Shown: piece after piece, positions 1 through 10,734 of the stretch
Numbering within the stretch: position 1 is the first letter of the stretch
Layout of the letters: the number at the start of each line of letters is the position of its first letter
Assembly: GCF_913020055.1 (NCBI RefSeq)
Contig: NZ_CAJWCF010000003.1
Coordinates: forward strand, 28,292-92,291
Length of the DNA: 64,000 nt
Source: an uncultured Paraglaciecola sp.
GTDB taxonomy: Bacteria > Pseudomonadota > Gammaproteobacteria > Enterobacterales > Alteromonadaceae
Direction: 5' to 3'
The notes under the pieces: model-generated
Told to the model about the DNA's origin: nothing
Seen by the model: the letters and a program-made list of their open reading frames with translations, nothing else
Databases searched by the model: none
Translations under genes and position numbers: made by a program

Positions 1-294
1 ATTTTTTCTCTGGCGACATTGACCGGTTGGGGCATGATATTTCTGCAGCTCAAAGAAAAAGGGTTAGATGGGGAAATTGTATTAGGTGATGGCAATATTC
101 ATTACCATAAGCCTATTACCATGCAACCTAGAGCCTTGTGTAACATTGAATCACTGAGTGGTAAGTTTGAACTTTTAGATAAAAACAAAAAATGCAAAAT
201 TAAACTAAATGTAGCTATTTTAGATGGTGATAATGCAGTCGCTGAATTTTCTGGGATATTTTGGATTTTACCTAATATCGAAACTCACGATTAA
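1..294 (+). CDS. Putative thioesterase, YiiD C-terminal-like domain; 5'-truncated by window edge
   Basis: Frame 1 is open from base 1 (IFSLATLTGWGMIFLQLKEKGLDGEIVLGDGNIHYHKPI...), resembling the YiiD_C hotdog-fold region; stop at 292-294. Confidence 0.6.
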   Translation: MFSLATLTGWGMIFLQLKEKGLDGEIVLGDGNIHYHKPITMQPRALCNIESLSGKFELLDKNKKCKIKLNVAILDGDNAVAEFSGIFWILPNIETHD

Positions 295-332
295 TACTTT
301 CTTATTTAGTCGATACAGTTAATTTTAGGCAA

Positions 333-360
333 TAAAAAAGCGCGAATATCGCGCTTTTTT
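333..360. terminator. Bidirectional intrinsic terminator
   Basis: AAAAAGCGCG-aata-TCGCGCTTTTTT stem-loop between convergent genes. Confidence 0.8.
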
Positions 361-386
361 TATAACTCTTGATTAAACGATATCGA

Positions 387-1241
387 CTAAGCTGCCATCG
401 CGTTTTGTAGTTTTTTCATCGCGTTCTTTTCGATTTGTCGAACACGCTCTGCAGATACTTGGTACTTATCCGCTAAATCTTGTAATGTAGTTTTGTCATC
501 TGACAGCCAGCGAGTTTGGATGATGTGTTGGCTACGGTCGTCAAGTGTTTTGATCGCTGCGTATAATCTGCCCGATGCATTCGAATCCCAATCAGCGTTA
601 ATCACTTCAGACTCTACGTCTTCGCTTTTATCTTCAAGAAATTGTACGGGGGCAAAACTACCACTTTCGTCATCATCGGCAGACAAGTCAAAAGCTTGGT
701 CATGGCTGCTCATACGAGCTTCCATTTGTAATACTTCTTTGGTACTTACACCTAAAGTTTCTGCTACGTTTTGCACTTCTGCATGAGTAAACCAGCCAAG
801 ACGTTTCTTGTTTTTACGTAGGTTAAAAAACAATTTACGTTGGGCTTTAGTGGTGGCAACTTTGACAATTCGCCAATTCTTTAATACAAATTCATGTATC
901 TCGGCTTTTATCCAGTGCACAGCAAAAGAAACCAAGCGAACACCTACTGTTGGATCAAAGCGTTTGACTGCTTTCATCAAACCGATATTGCCTTCTTGAA
1001 TTAAATCAGCCTGGGGTAAACCATAACCAGAGTAGGACTTTGCAATATGCACCACAAAACGCAAGTGCGACATAATAAGCTTTCTCGCAGCTTGTAAGTC
1101 ATCATCTTGCTGTAAACGCTCAGCTAAGGCGCGTTCATCTTCGGCAGTCAGCATATTAATACCACTTACCGCTTGAACGTAAGTCTCAATGCTGCCCGTT
1201 TGCGGGACAGTTAATGTCAATGCGCGTAAATCTGTACTCAT
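387..1241 (-). CDS. rpoH: RNA polymerase sigma-32 factor
   Basis: Sigma-70 family regions 2 to 4 ([76 protein letters not shown]). Start moved to [10 protein letters not shown], preceded by a GAGGT-type SD; the track start at 1280 is too far upstream. Confidence 0.95.
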   Translation of the reverse strand: MSTDLRALTLTVPQTGSIETYVQAVSGINMLTAEDERALAERLQQDDDLQAARKLIMSHLRFVVHIAKSYSGYGLPQADLIQEGNIGLMKAVKRFDPTVGVRLVSFAVHWIKAEIHEFVLKNWRIVKVATTKAQRKLFFNLRKNKKRLGWFTHAEVQNVAETLGVSTKEVLQMEARMSSHDQAFDLSADDDESGSFAPVQFLEDKSEDVESEVINADWDSNASGRLYAAIKTLDDRSQHIIQTRWLSDDKTTLQDLADKYQVSAERVRQIEKNAMKKLQNAMAA

Positions 1242-1527
1242 AGTTACCTCGTATAACTCTGCGGCTCGCGATATTAGCAAAAAAGAAACTGCTATGCGAC
1301 CTTAATTCATTCCGTAAACTAGTGTTTAGTTTGCTCTAACTTAATAGACCGCCAAATTCGAAAAAAATTCCAATTTGACTAGATATCGCGACTCAAAATA
1401 GTTTTTCACGTAAGTAGAAAAAAATTAGAATGTTGTTGGCTTAAAATTACGGTAATCTAGCTTACGTAGCGGTGCTATGTAACGGATCAAAATATCGATA
1501 AATAAACTTTCTAAAGGCAAATAATTT

Positions 1528-2742
1528 ATGTTTTCATACATTGCGCGTCAAGCGATTTTAGATAAAAATAAGGAACTTTATTCTTATGAATTACTATTTA
1601 GAGATGGTGAAAATAATTGTTTTCCAGATATCCCTGCCGATGAAGCCACATCAAAGATTTTAACCGACAGTCATTTAGACTTAGGTTTGGATGACATTAC
1701 CGCTGGCAAACCCGCTTTTATTAATTTTTCTCAAGATACGTTATTACACCGTTTTCCCACCTCACTGGATCCTAAAAAAGTAGTGATCGAAGTGGTCGAA
1801 ACTGTTAACCCAACGGCCAAATTAGTCATAGCATGTAAAAACATCAAAGAGAGTGGTTACAGCGTAGCACTGGATGATCACGATTTTGACCCCAAGTGGG
1901 ACGTGTTATTGCCTTACATTGATATTATTAAAGTGGATATAGTTGAATGTGACGAACAAACTCTAATTGACAATATTGGTAAATATAAAGGCACTAAGAT
2001 AAAGCTTGTTGCTGAAAAAATTGAAACGATAGAAGACTTCGAAAAATATCGGGATATGGGGTTCGATTATTTTCAAGGCTACTTTTTTGCCAGACCACAG
2101 ATAATAAAGCAAAAGAGATTACCAACCTCAAAGCTATCTTTAATCCAACTAATTGGTGCCAGTTCAGCGAGTGAGTTTGATTTAGAAAAAGTGAGCGGTA
2201 TCATTCAACGTGACGTGTCATTGTCATATAAATTACTGCGCTTTATTAATAACCCTGCTATTAACAAATCTTGTGAAATCAGTGATTTGCGTCATGCTTT
2301 GAATTATATGGGGCAAGTCGAGGTAAAGAAATTTATCGCACTTTTAGCCTTGGCAAATTTGGGAGATAATAAGCCGGTAGAACTCATTCATTTATCACTT
2401 GTTAGAGCTAAATTTTGTGAATTAATTGGCCAAGCTAAGTCGTTGGAAAATAACCCACCTACCGGATTTTTAATCGGCTTATTTTCTCTGCTCGATGCGC
2501 TACTTGACCAACCTATGGAAGGAATCGTTGAGAAGTTACCTATAGGTGAGAATATTAAAGCGGCATTATGCGGTGATGAAAATGAATTAAAACCATTCCT
2601 AGCTTTGATTAGAGCGTTTGAGGCCGGATATTGGAATGGTGTAGCCAAGATTTCCAAGCAGTTGTCTCTCGACTTAAAAATGACTCAGGCGTTCTATAAT
2701 GAATCGTTGAAATGGGGAATTGCGATGAAGCAGTCTGTATAG
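1528..2742 (+). CDS. EAL and HDOD domain protein (YuxH/CdgJ-like), copy 1
   Basis: N-terminal degenerate EAL domain (YELLFRD, VALDD, IIKVD, VAEKIET, YFQGYFFARP) followed by HDOD domain (LPTSKLSLIQLIGASS...DVSLSYKLLRFINNP). Confidence 0.85.
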   Translation: MFSYIARQAILDKNKELYSYELLFRDGENNCFPDIPADEATSKILTDSHLDLGLDDITAGKPAFINFSQDTLLHRFPTSLDPKKVVIEVVETVNPTAKLVIACKNIKESGYSVALDDHDFDPKWDVLLPYIDIIKVDIVECDEQTLIDNIGKYKGTKIKLVAEKIETIEDFEKYRDMGFDYFQGYFFARPQIIKQKRLPTSKLSLIQLIGASSASEFDLEKVSGIIQRDVSLSYKLLRFINNPAINKSCEISDLRHALNYMGQVEVKKFIALLALANLGDNKPVELIHLSLVRAKFCELIGQAKSLENNPPTGFLIGLFSLLDALLDQPMEGIVEKLPIGENIKAALCGDENELKPFLALIRAFEAGYWNGVAKISKQLSLDLKMTQAFYNESLKWGIAMKQSV

Positions 2743-2877
2743 GGGGATTTTGACATTAAGTTAATAGAAAACGGTATATTCATAGCTTTTTTTTAAGTGT
2801 TATGATTATAAAATAAACGGTCTGCAACTTTTGACCTAGAGAATCAACACAATAAAAAATACTTAGACAGGACGTAT

Positions 2878-4119
2878 ATGTTTGCTTTTATAGCTCGCCA
2901 ACCAATATTAGATAGAGACAAAGAAGTTTTTGCCTACGAGCTTTTTTTTAGGGATGGTAAACAGAATTGTTATCCTAATGTGGAAAGGGATGAAGCAACA
3001 AGCAAACTGATCGCCAAAAATTATCAAACCCTAAATTTAGACGATATCTCTTGCAGCAAAAAGTCTTTTATTAGTTTCCAATCTGAAACACTGATGAGTG
3101 GCTTGCTAGCTTCTCTTGACCCAGAAAACGTGGTGGTTGAATTGGTTGCGGGTCAAAATGGAGATAGTAGCCTTTTAGATATGTGTAAACATGTTAAAAC
3201 GATGGGTTATAAAATCGCATTGGAAGACTGTCGTCTTAATCCAAGTTGGGATGAGTTTTTACCCTATGTTGATATGCTTAAAGTGAATTCCCATCATGAA
3301 AATTTGGACTTTTTTGCAGAAAACGTAAATCGATTTATTGATGCTAATGTTCAACTGATCGCGGATAAAGTTGAAACACAGGATAGCTTCAGTGTTTTTA
3401 GGGATATGGGATTCGATTATTTCCAAGGCTACTTTTTTGCTCGGCCGGTATCTGTTTCGAGCAAAAATTTACCCACTTCCAAACTTACCTTAGTAGAGTT
3501 GATGGGCGCTAGTTCTAGCGAATCATTCGACGTTGAAAGTATCAATAGTGTGATTGAGCACGATGTGGGTTTGTCGTATATGTTGTTGCGATTTATCAAT
3601 AATCCGATGATTAACAAACGATATAAAATTACCTCATTGCGACATGCTCTAAATTATATGGGCGAGGTAGAAATTAAGAAGTTTATTGCGTTGTTAGCTT
3701 TGGCCAACTTATCCGACAATAAACCTTTAGAACTACTTCATTTGTCTTTAGTACGCGCAAAGTTTTGTGATTTAGTCGGTACAGAAAAAAATATTGGCAA
3801 TAATCCTCCTACCGCATTTTTAGTTGGTTTGTTTTCAATGTTGGACGCTTTACTTGATCAAAAAATGGAAGTGTTGATCGAAGAATTGCCTCTAGTTGAT
3901 GAGGTGAAAGATGCATTATGTGGCGTTCAAAATGATTTATTTATGTATTTAATGCTGGCCAAAGCCTTTGAAAGTGGTAATTGGTTAAAAGTGATCAGGA
4001 TTTCCAAAATTCTGGAAATAGATCAAAAGCTGCTACATAGCTTATTTAATGAAGCTATTCTATGGGGGAATGGTGTTCGTAGGTCAATCTCTCCGCACTT
4101 TCCAGCATCTAAGGCCTAG
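2878..4119 (+). CDS. EAL and HDOD domain protein (YuxH/CdgJ-like), copy 2; tandem paralog of preceding gene
   Basis: Collinear homology to copy 1 throughout (ARQPILDRDKEVFAYELFFRDG, DMGFDYFQGYFFARP, SYMLLRFINNPMINK, LRHALNYMGEVEIKKFIALLALANL). Confidence 0.85.
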   Translation: MFAFIARQPILDRDKEVFAYELFFRDGKQNCYPNVERDEATSKLIAKNYQTLNLDDISCSKKSFISFQSETLMSGLLASLDPENVVVELVAGQNGDSSLLDMCKHVKTMGYKIALEDCRLNPSWDEFLPYVDMLKVNSHHENLDFFAENVNRFIDANVQLIADKVETQDSFSVFRDMGFDYFQGYFFARPVSVSSKNLPTSKLTLVELMGASSSESFDVESINSVIEHDVGLSYMLLRFINNPMINKRYKITSLRHALNYMGEVEIKKFIALLALANLSDNKPLELLHLSLVRAKFCDLVGTEKNIGNNPPTAFLVGLFSMLDALLDQKMEVLIEELPLVDEVKDALCGVQNDLFMYLMLAKAFESGNWLKVIRISKILEIDQKLLHSLFNEAILWGNGVRRSISPHFPASKA

Positions 4120-4136
4120 ATTTTTCAATAGGATGT

Positions 4137-5261
4137 ATGGGTTGCATGAATAAGCTGTTCAAAGAACACATAGTGGTGGCTCAGAATGCTTCTGGGCGCA
4201 ATATGAATGTGCCCCTGTATCGTTTTGTTGGTGAAAAACCAGGGCCTAAAGTCTATATACAGAGCTCAATTCACGGTGCCGAAGTTCAAGGCAACGTAGT
4301 CATTTATCAACTGATTCAGTGGCTTAAAACGCTGCCCATCTGCGGCGAAGTATTATTAGTCCCCAACTGTAATCCGGTTGGTACCAACATCAAAGCAGGT
4401 GAGTATACCTTGGGGCGTTTTGACCCAGTTAATGGTACAAATTGGAACCGTGGTTACTACTATGATGACGCCATCATCCATGAGTTTGCGCAGTCCATCG
4501 ATGACGATGAAGGCATTCCGTCGATAAAATCTCGCTTTCGACAAAAAATAAAACAACAATTACAAACTAGACTAGATGAAACATGGGGTATTGGTCTGGC
4601 TCAGCATCTTAATTTGAAGTTGCAGCAATTGGCATTTGATGCTGATTATGTGCTGGATTTACACAATGGCCCTGTATCTACGCGGCATATTTATGTACCT
4701 GAATATGTTAAGTCTTCTGCTAGTTTGTTCAATATCCCGCATGTGATATTTATGCCAAATGTGTTTTCAGGTGCTCTGGACGAAGCGATGTTTTGCCCAT
4801 GGTGGTTACTCACAGATTTAGTCAGTAGCAAACGCCAGCAGGCGGTTGATTTTGCAGTGGAAGCATTCACTTTGGAGATGGGTAGCCAAGAAGTGATCAG
4901 CTTTCAAGATGGTGAATATGACGCTAAAAGTATCCTAACTTATTTGACTGCCAAGGGATGTTTACCTGAAAGTACCTCTATACCTGAGAAAATGTCACGC
5001 AAGGCCGTCAGACTCAATCACTACAAGACTCTTTTTACTCAGCAAGGTGGAATAGTGGAATATATCGCTAAACCAGGTGATATTGTTAAAAAGGGTGAGG
5101 TATTAGCCAAAGTGCTCAATGTGGATAATCTAGATACAGACAGGGCAACAACAGACATACTCGCACCTTGTGATTTAGTTGCTATATTGCATTTCCCCTC
5201 GGCCTCGGTGTTAAGCGGTACCCAACTGTATAAATGTTTTACTGAGTATTTTGAGCTTTAG
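4137..5261 (+). CDS. Succinylglutamate desuccinylase/aspartoacylase family protein
   Basis: Zn-peptidase-like HGAEVQGN, NCNPVGTN, DLHNGP motifs; C-terminal GGIVEYIAKPGDIVKKGEVLAKV. Confidence 0.85.
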   Translation: MGCMNKLFKEHIVVAQNASGRNMNVPLYRFVGEKPGPKVYIQSSIHGAEVQGNVVIYQLIQWLKTLPICGEVLLVPNCNPVGTNIKAGEYTLGRFDPVNGTNWNRGYYYDDAIIHEFAQSIDDDEGIPSIKSRFRQKIKQQLQTRLDETWGIGLAQHLNLKLQQLAFDADYVLDLHNGPVSTRHIYVPEYVKSSASLFNIPHVIFMPNVFSGALDEAMFCPWWLLTDLVSSKRQQAVDFAVEAFTLEMGSQEVISFQDGEYDAKSILTYLTAKGCLPESTSIPEKMSRKAVRLNHYKTLFTQQGGIVEYIAKPGDIVKKGEVLAKVLNVDNLDTDRATTDILAPCDLVAILHFPSASVLSGTQLYKCFTEYFEL

Positions 5262-5286
5262 TTGCAGAGTGTGGTTTGAATATAGA

Positions 5287-5754
5287 TCATACTTTAGGTA
5301 GTTCTGTTCCATTTACTTGGTCGTAAATCAGCGCAGTTTCAACATGGTTAACTTCTTTTCTTGCAGTGATAGCGTTAAATACAAAGTCTCGCAAATGCTC
5401 TGTATCTCTTAAGCTAGCATGTAATAAAAAATCATTTTCGCCACCCATATGATAAAGACTTATCACTTCAGGCAACACAGCCAACTGTTTTTGAAAAGTA
5501 TCGACTGTGGGCCGACTGTGATCAGATAGACGGATAGAAATCATTACCTGAATATTGGCGCCTAATGCCTGAAAGTCGACGTTTAATTGTGCACCTTTAA
5601 TTACCTGATCACTTTGTAACTTCTTAATTCTTTCAAGGCATGAAGAGGGAGCAATTCCGACTAGTTCGGCAATATCTTTATTGTTCATTCTGGCGTCTTT
5701 GTATAAAGCCGCTAAAATGGCGATGTCTGTTTTATCTAATTGGCGTTTTGCCAT
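5287..5754 (-). CDS. Lrp/AsnC family transcriptional regulator
   Basis: LDKTDIAILAALYKDARMNNKDIAELVGIAPSSCLERIKKL N-terminal HTH and C-terminal RAM domain. Confidence 0.9.
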   Translation of the reverse strand: MAKRQLDKTDIAILAALYKDARMNNKDIAELVGIAPSSCLERIKKLQSDQVIKGAQLNVDFQALGANIQVMISIRLSDHSRPTVDTFQKQLAVLPEVISLYHMGGENDFLLHASLRDTEHLRDFVFNAITARKEVNHVETALIYDQVNGTELPKV

Positions 5755-5756
5755 TA

Positions 5757-6872
5757 TTATTCCCTACCTGAGCAAAAGGTACCTAATACTGCCCCTTTTG
5801 TTGCACCAGTTACGCTGGCTACACTGCCTTGTATTTTATTGACGTTGGCATAGGCAAGCCAAGCAAACGCCATCGCTTCAACTGCATCAGCTTCTACACC
5901 CAATTCATCTGTAGTGAACAATTCGCATTCATGTAATTCTGACTCAAGTTCTTCGACTAAAAATTCATTTCGAGCACCGCCACCACAAATATACACCTGC
6001 TCAACATCCTTAAATTGCAAAACTTGTTTGGCTATCGTATGGGTTGTTAACATGACTAATGTTGCTTGCACAACCTGCGGATCAATTTGCCGAGCAATAC
6101 AGCCGAGGTTTTGTTCCAGCCATGCTAGATTAAATTGCTCACGGCCGGTACTTTTAGGCCTTGGAACTGAAAAATAAGGATGGTTGCACAAAAGTTGCAG
6201 TAACTCAGGATCTGCAGAACGTTGGGCTGCCCATTGTCCTTTTTCATCATAATTTTGCCCTGTATGCAGTTTACACCATACATCTAATAAGGTATTGCCA
6301 GGGCCTGTGTCGTATCCAATAATGTCATCAGAATCAAGTTTTGGTAAATAGGTGATATTTGCTATTCCACCTATATTGATCACAACTCTTGATTGGGATT
6401 TGCTAGCAAACACCGCTTTGTGGAAAGCCGGCACCAATGGTGCCCCTTGACCACCTAAAGCGATATCTTTGCGCCTAAAATCAGCGATGACATCAATACC
6501 AGTTAGTGTCGCTAGCGTGTTAGGGTCGCCTATTTGCAAACTAAAACTGTGTTCACCAAATGGTATATGCCGAATGGTCTGTCCATGTGAACCTATAGCT
6601 TTAATTTGATCAGGACGAACATAGTTGTCCTTAAGTAATTGAAGTGACGCTTGTGCAAACACCTCAGCTACAGCCCTATCTGCGCGACCCATTAGTTCGA
6701 TTTCATTTTCGCTAGGCGCGCAAAGTTGATGTAATTCATCAGATAAAGAAGACGGAAAAGGAAAGGTTTGACAGTCTAATAATCTAGGGTGTGAACCAGA
6801 GAAATCGACCAATGCAGCATCAACTCCGTCAATACTGGTCCCAGACATTAAACCAAGATATAACTGTGGCAT
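5757..6872 (-). CDS. anmK: Anhydro-N-acetylmuramic acid kinase
   Basis: LYLGLMSGTSIDGVDAALVDF, IGSHGQTIRH, GGQGAPLVPAFHKAVF, NIGGIANITYLP motifs. Confidence 0.95.
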   Translation of the reverse strand: MPQLYLGLMSGTSIDGVDAALVDFSGSHPRLLDCQTFPFPSSLSDELHQLCAPSENEIELMGRADRAVAEVFAQASLQLLKDNYVRPDQIKAIGSHGQTIRHIPFGEHSFSLQIGDPNTLATLTGIDVIADFRRKDIALGGQGAPLVPAFHKAVFASKSQSRVVINIGGIANITYLPKLDSDDIIGYDTGPGNTLLDVWCKLHTGQNYDEKGQWAAQRSADPELLQLLCNHPYFSVPRPKSTGREQFNLAWLEQNLGCIARQIDPQVVQATLVMLTTHTIAKQVLQFKDVEQVYICGGGARNEFLVEELESELHECELFTTDELGVEADAVEAMAFAWLAYANVNKIQGSVASVTGATKGAVLGTFCSGRE

Positions 6873-6880
6873 AACTGCCC

Positions 6881-8176
6881 CTAATTCATTGCCAACATGA
6901 TACGTTTGTTATTGTTTAATTGCTGTAATCTGAATGCCGCAATATCAATAAATTTACTTTTCTCTTTTTTGGCGATGGGTTGAGCTTTGGGTAAATCGAC
7001 CGTGCGTGGATTACGATGTACGCCGTTTACTAAAAATTCATAATGTAGATGTGGGCCCGACGCCAATCCTGTAGATCCAACGGTGCCAATGAGTTGACCT
7101 TGTTTAACTGTTTGGCCCCTCTTAACTTTTCGTTTGGTAAAGTGTAGATATTTGGTTACGTACTTTTCACCGTGTTGAATAAATACATGATGACCATTGT
7201 ATTTGTCGTAAGCCGCTTTAATAACTTTACCGTCGCCTGCGGCCATTACTGGGGTGCCGCGATCTGCTGCATAATCGACTCCCCTATGTGCCTTCCAGCG
7301 TTTTTGTACTGGATGAAAGCGCTTTTTCTTGAAACTCGAACTGATGTACCTAAAGTTGACGGGGGCACGTAAAAAGCTCTTGCGCATACTCTGGCCTTCG
7401 GGCGTATAAAAATTGCCGTCTTCATAACGTATCGCTGTGTACGCCTCTCCTTGATTGACAAACTGCGCGGCGACTATGTCTCCGTTTTCGATAAATTCAC
7501 CGTCAATATAATGCTCTTCAAACATCACATAAAAACTATCGCCTGCTCTGAGGCCTAAAGCAAAGTCGACATCCCAACCAAAAATACCTGCAACTTGCAT
7601 TATTTGGTTATCGGTTAAATTAGCTTTTACACCCGCATTCCAAAAGCTGTTGGTCACGTCACCCTGAGTGTAATTTAATCGGGTATCAACGTTGAGCGTT
7701 TCAATTTTACTACTGAAGGAAGAATCTTCGTTTTTACTGATGACCAACGTATCAGTACTGGTAAATGGATACTGCAATGAGATTAACTGGTTTTGCTGAT
7801 CAATTTGCAACTCCAATACCTCACCAGGCATTATTTTGAGTAATTTTTTGGCATCTTGACCTGCATTACTGACGCGATAAGTTTGCTGAGGTGATAAGCC
7901 ATTCCGTTTAAATATTAGCGCTAAGTTATCGCCTTTTTTGACAACGACTGACTTAGCTTCATTTATTTCTTCAAGGCCCGAAAGATCTTCTATAGGGAAA
8001 TTATCAAAGTTAACTTCTAGGTCATAACGTATGCCTATTTCCAAAGAAGAAGCTGAGTTTTTGTAGGCATTGACTGGCTCAGAAGGGAAAAGAAACAAAA
8101 CAAACAAGAAACCTGCAATCACAGACATGATCCATCTGTGTGGTTTAGGCATATTTTTTAAGGTCTTTTTAATCAC
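6881..8176 (-). CDS. mepM: M23 family murein endopeptidase (MepM-like, LysM/OapA-type N-terminus)
   Basis: HRGVDYAADRGTPVMAAGDGKV...GSTGLASGPHLHYEFLVNG LytM/M23 signature; located between anmK and tyrS. Confidence 0.88.
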   Translation of the reverse strand: MIKKTLKNMPKPHRWIMSVIAGFLFVLFLFPSEPVNAYKNSASSLEIGIRYDLEVNFDNFPIEDLSGLEEINEAKSVVVKKGDNLALIFKRNGLSPQQTYRVSNAGQDAKKLLKIMPGEVLELQIDQQNQLISLQYPFTSTDTLVISKNEDSSFSSKIETLNVDTRLNYTQGDVTNSFWNAGVKANLTDNQIMQVAGIFGWDVDFALGLRAGDSFYVMFEEHYIDGEFIENGDIVAAQFVNQGEAYTAIRYEDGNFYTPEGQSMRKSFLRAPVNFRYISSSFKKKRFHPVQKRWKAHRGVDYAADRGTPVMAAGDGKVIKAAYDKYNGHHVFIQHGEKYVTKYLHFTKRKVKRGQTVKQGQLIGTVGSTGLASGPHLHYEFLVNGVHRNPRTVDLPKAQPIAKKEKSKFIDIAAFRLQQLNNNKRIMLAMN

Positions 8177-8384
8177 AAATACAACACAATTATTAGTACT
8201 TAACTGCAGAATATATGGATTACGAAGCTTTTTCCAGTTGCAGCTGCTTTTTTGTACACTTTATTAGGTGTAAATAATCACTTTTAGTTATCGTAAAAAA
8301 TACCATAACCCTTTCATTGCTGGGCCTTGGCAAGTAAAATGTCTCACATAAGATAAACAGTAGATTTTTAACAAGGTTACAAAA

Positions 8385-9584
8385 ATGTCTGATTGGCAAA
8401 GTGCAATGGCTGAAATTCAGCGCGGAGCAGAAGAAATATTATTAGAAGACGAACTGATTGCCAAACTAAAAGAAGGCAAACCTTTAAAAATTAAGGCTGG
8501 ATTTGATCCTACTGCACCAGACTTGCACTTAGGTCATACTGTCTTAATAAACAAACTCCGGACTTTCCAACAGTTAGGCCATGAGGTGATATTTTTGATT
8601 GGCGATTTTACTGGCATGATTGGCGATCCTACCGGTAAAAATGTTACCAGAAAGCCGTTGACCAAAGAAGATGTATTGGCTAACGCCGAAACCTATAAAG
8701 AACAAGTATTTAAGATTTTAGATCCAGCAAAAACTACGATTCGATTTAATTCCGAGTGGATGGAAAAATTGGGTGCTGCTGGCATGATCAAATTAGCTTC
8801 TAATCAAACCGTTGCACGTATGTTAGAAAGGGATGACTTTAAAAAGCGTTATGCAGGTGGTCAACCTATCGCGATACATGAATTCCTCTACCCATTAGTG
8901 CAAGGTTGGGATTCGGTTGCATTAAAAGCCGATGTTGAATTAGGTGGAACCGACCAAAGATTTAATCTGTTGATGGGCAGAGAACTACAAAAATCTGAAG
9001 GACAAAGACAACAAACAGTATTGATGATGCCGTTACTTGAAGGATTAGATGGCGTGCAAAAAATGTCAAAATCTTTAGGTAATTATATAGGAATCACTGA
9101 TGCGCCAAATGATATGTTTGGCAAAGTAATGTCTATCTCTGATGACTTAATGTGGCGTTATTACGATTTATTGAGCTTTACCCCTAAAAACGAAATTGAA
9201 GCCATTAAACAAAAGGTTGAGGCAGGGTTAAATCCACGAGATACAAAAATCGATTTAGCTAAAGAATTGATAACACGTTTTCATAGTGAACAAGATGCAG
9301 AAGCGGCACATCAAGATTTTATTCTACGTTTTCAAAAAAAGGCGATCCCAGATGAAATGCCAGAATTTGAATTTGCACTTCCTTCTGAAGGATTGATGAT
9401 TGCGAATGTTTTGAAAGACGCAAGTTTAGTTAGCTCGACCTCTGAAGCTATGCGTATGATCAAGCAAGGAGCGGTTAAAATTGATGGAGAGAAAGTTGTC
9501 GATAGCAAATTAGTGCTTAAAGAGCCAACTGAAGCCGCATATCAAGTTGGAAAACGCAAATTTGCCAGAATAAAGCTGAAATAA
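8385..9584 (+). CDS. tyrS: Tyrosyl-tRNA synthetase
   Basis: [15 protein letters not shown] class I signature, KMSKS motif, C-terminal S4 domain. Confidence 0.96.
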   Translation: MSDWQSAMAEIQRGAEEILLEDELIAKLKEGKPLKIKAGFDPTAPDLHLGHTVLINKLRTFQQLGHEVIFLIGDFTGMIGDPTGKNVTRKPLTKEDVLANAETYKEQVFKILDPAKTTIRFNSEWMEKLGAAGMIKLASNQTVARMLERDDFKKRYAGGQPIAIHEFLYPLVQGWDSVALKADVELGGTDQRFNLLMGRELQKSEGQRQQTVLMMPLLEGLDGVQKMSKSLGNYIGITDAPNDMFGKVMSISDDLMWRYYDLLSFTPKNEIEAIKQKVEAGLNPRDTKIDLAKELITRFHSEQDAEAAHQDFILRFQKKAIPDEMPEFEFALPSEGLMIANVLKDASLVSSTSEAMRMIKQGAVKIDGEKVVDSKLVLKEPTEAAYQVGKRKFARIKLK

Positions 9585-9603
9585 ATTTAGATATCATTTT
9601 TGC

Positions 9604-10395
9604 TTAATTCAAACTCCATTTTTTAAGGATGGCATCATAAGTGCCATCTTTTTTGAGAGCCTCTAACCCATTTTGTAATAACATTACTGTGGCTAGAGGA
9701 GTAGACCGTCCTGTAGCAAATTGCAAATCATTTACTAATTCGTCAATTAATAGTTTACTTTGCATTAATGAAGGCTCCAATCCTATATGTTTTGCTTCGA
9801 AGCGCCCAATATTTATGTTCGCCATCACTAAATCAACTCGCTTGTTATAGAGTAATTGCCACATCTGGCTTTGATGGCTAGTTAACGCCAAATTATTTTT
9901 TTCATTAAAGCCTTGGCGTTGCAAATATTTAGCTGAACCATAACCACGTACTGACGCGACTACATACTTACTCGCTTGTTTTATGGTTGTGATCTTGATA
10001 TCGGTTCTTTCTTTTAAGGCAATGAGGCTTGCATGAGCTTGTAGCACCTTGCCAATCCATTGTAATTCTCTCTCTCTTTGTGGGGTTTTAAGAACGGAAA
10101 TTAGAATAATATTAGGCTCTCGTAATGCGGTTTCATAGGCTCTTGCCCAAGGAAGTATTCCAAAATTTGACTCTAGACCGGTATAAGTTGAAAGTAAAGT
10201 GGCAAGTTCAAATAAAGCCCCTTCATTTTTATTCTGACTATTTTTATACAGCAAAGGTATTGTCTCCTCTCCAATAAAACGCACCCCTTGAGCAAACAAG
10301 CTATGACTAAAGAAAAGAGTAATTAGAACAAGCAGAATGGTTAGGCTTTGAAGGCCGTTTGTATTTTTGGGAGTCTGTCTATACCAATTTTTCAT
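9604..10395 (-). CDS. Periplasmic substrate-binding protein (family 3 SBP-like), no adjacent permease
   Basis: Signal peptide, then SBP_bac_3-like fold residues (LPWARAYETALREPN, ALTSHQSQMWQLLYNKRVDLVMAN). Confidence 0.7.
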   Translation of the reverse strand: MKNWYRQTPKNTNGLQSLTILLVLITLFFSHSLFAQGVRFIGEETIPLLYKNSQNKNEGALFELATLLSTYTGLESNFGILPWARAYETALREPNIILISVLKTPQRERELQWIGKVLQAHASLIALKERTDIKITTIKQASKYVVASVRGYGSAKYLQRQGFNEKNNLALTSHQSQMWQLLYNKRVDLVMANINIGRFEAKHIGLEPSLMQSKLLIDELVNDLQFATGRSTPLATVMLLQNGLEALKKDGTYDAILKKWSLN

Positions 10396-10734
10396 TGTAA
10401 TTCACTTACGGGGTCTTAGTAGTAAAGGATTAATTTTTAATGCTGCTTACAATAACCGATAAAACGGATATTAATGGAATTATTAGTATTGAAGTAATTA
10501 AAGACCTACTAATTAGGTTAAGAAATCAAAATAAAGGGGTGCTAACGGTTGGTATTAGGTTTATGCCAACAACGATTTTTAGCAGGAAGATTCAAATGGC
10601 TCAAATGTAGATCAAGAGCTTCAACAGAAATATGAATTTCTCTTACTGATAACCACAGTGAATATAGCAGTAACACTAAGCTTGAAGCGAATATTGTGCT
10701 ACCTAAGGTTTATCTGTAAAGCGTCTACTTAATG

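Noticed and set aside
493-999. Plus-strand ORFs of 97 and 63 aa opposite rpoH
   Set aside because: Antisense to a well-supported rpoH frame; low-complexity Ser-rich translation and no domain features
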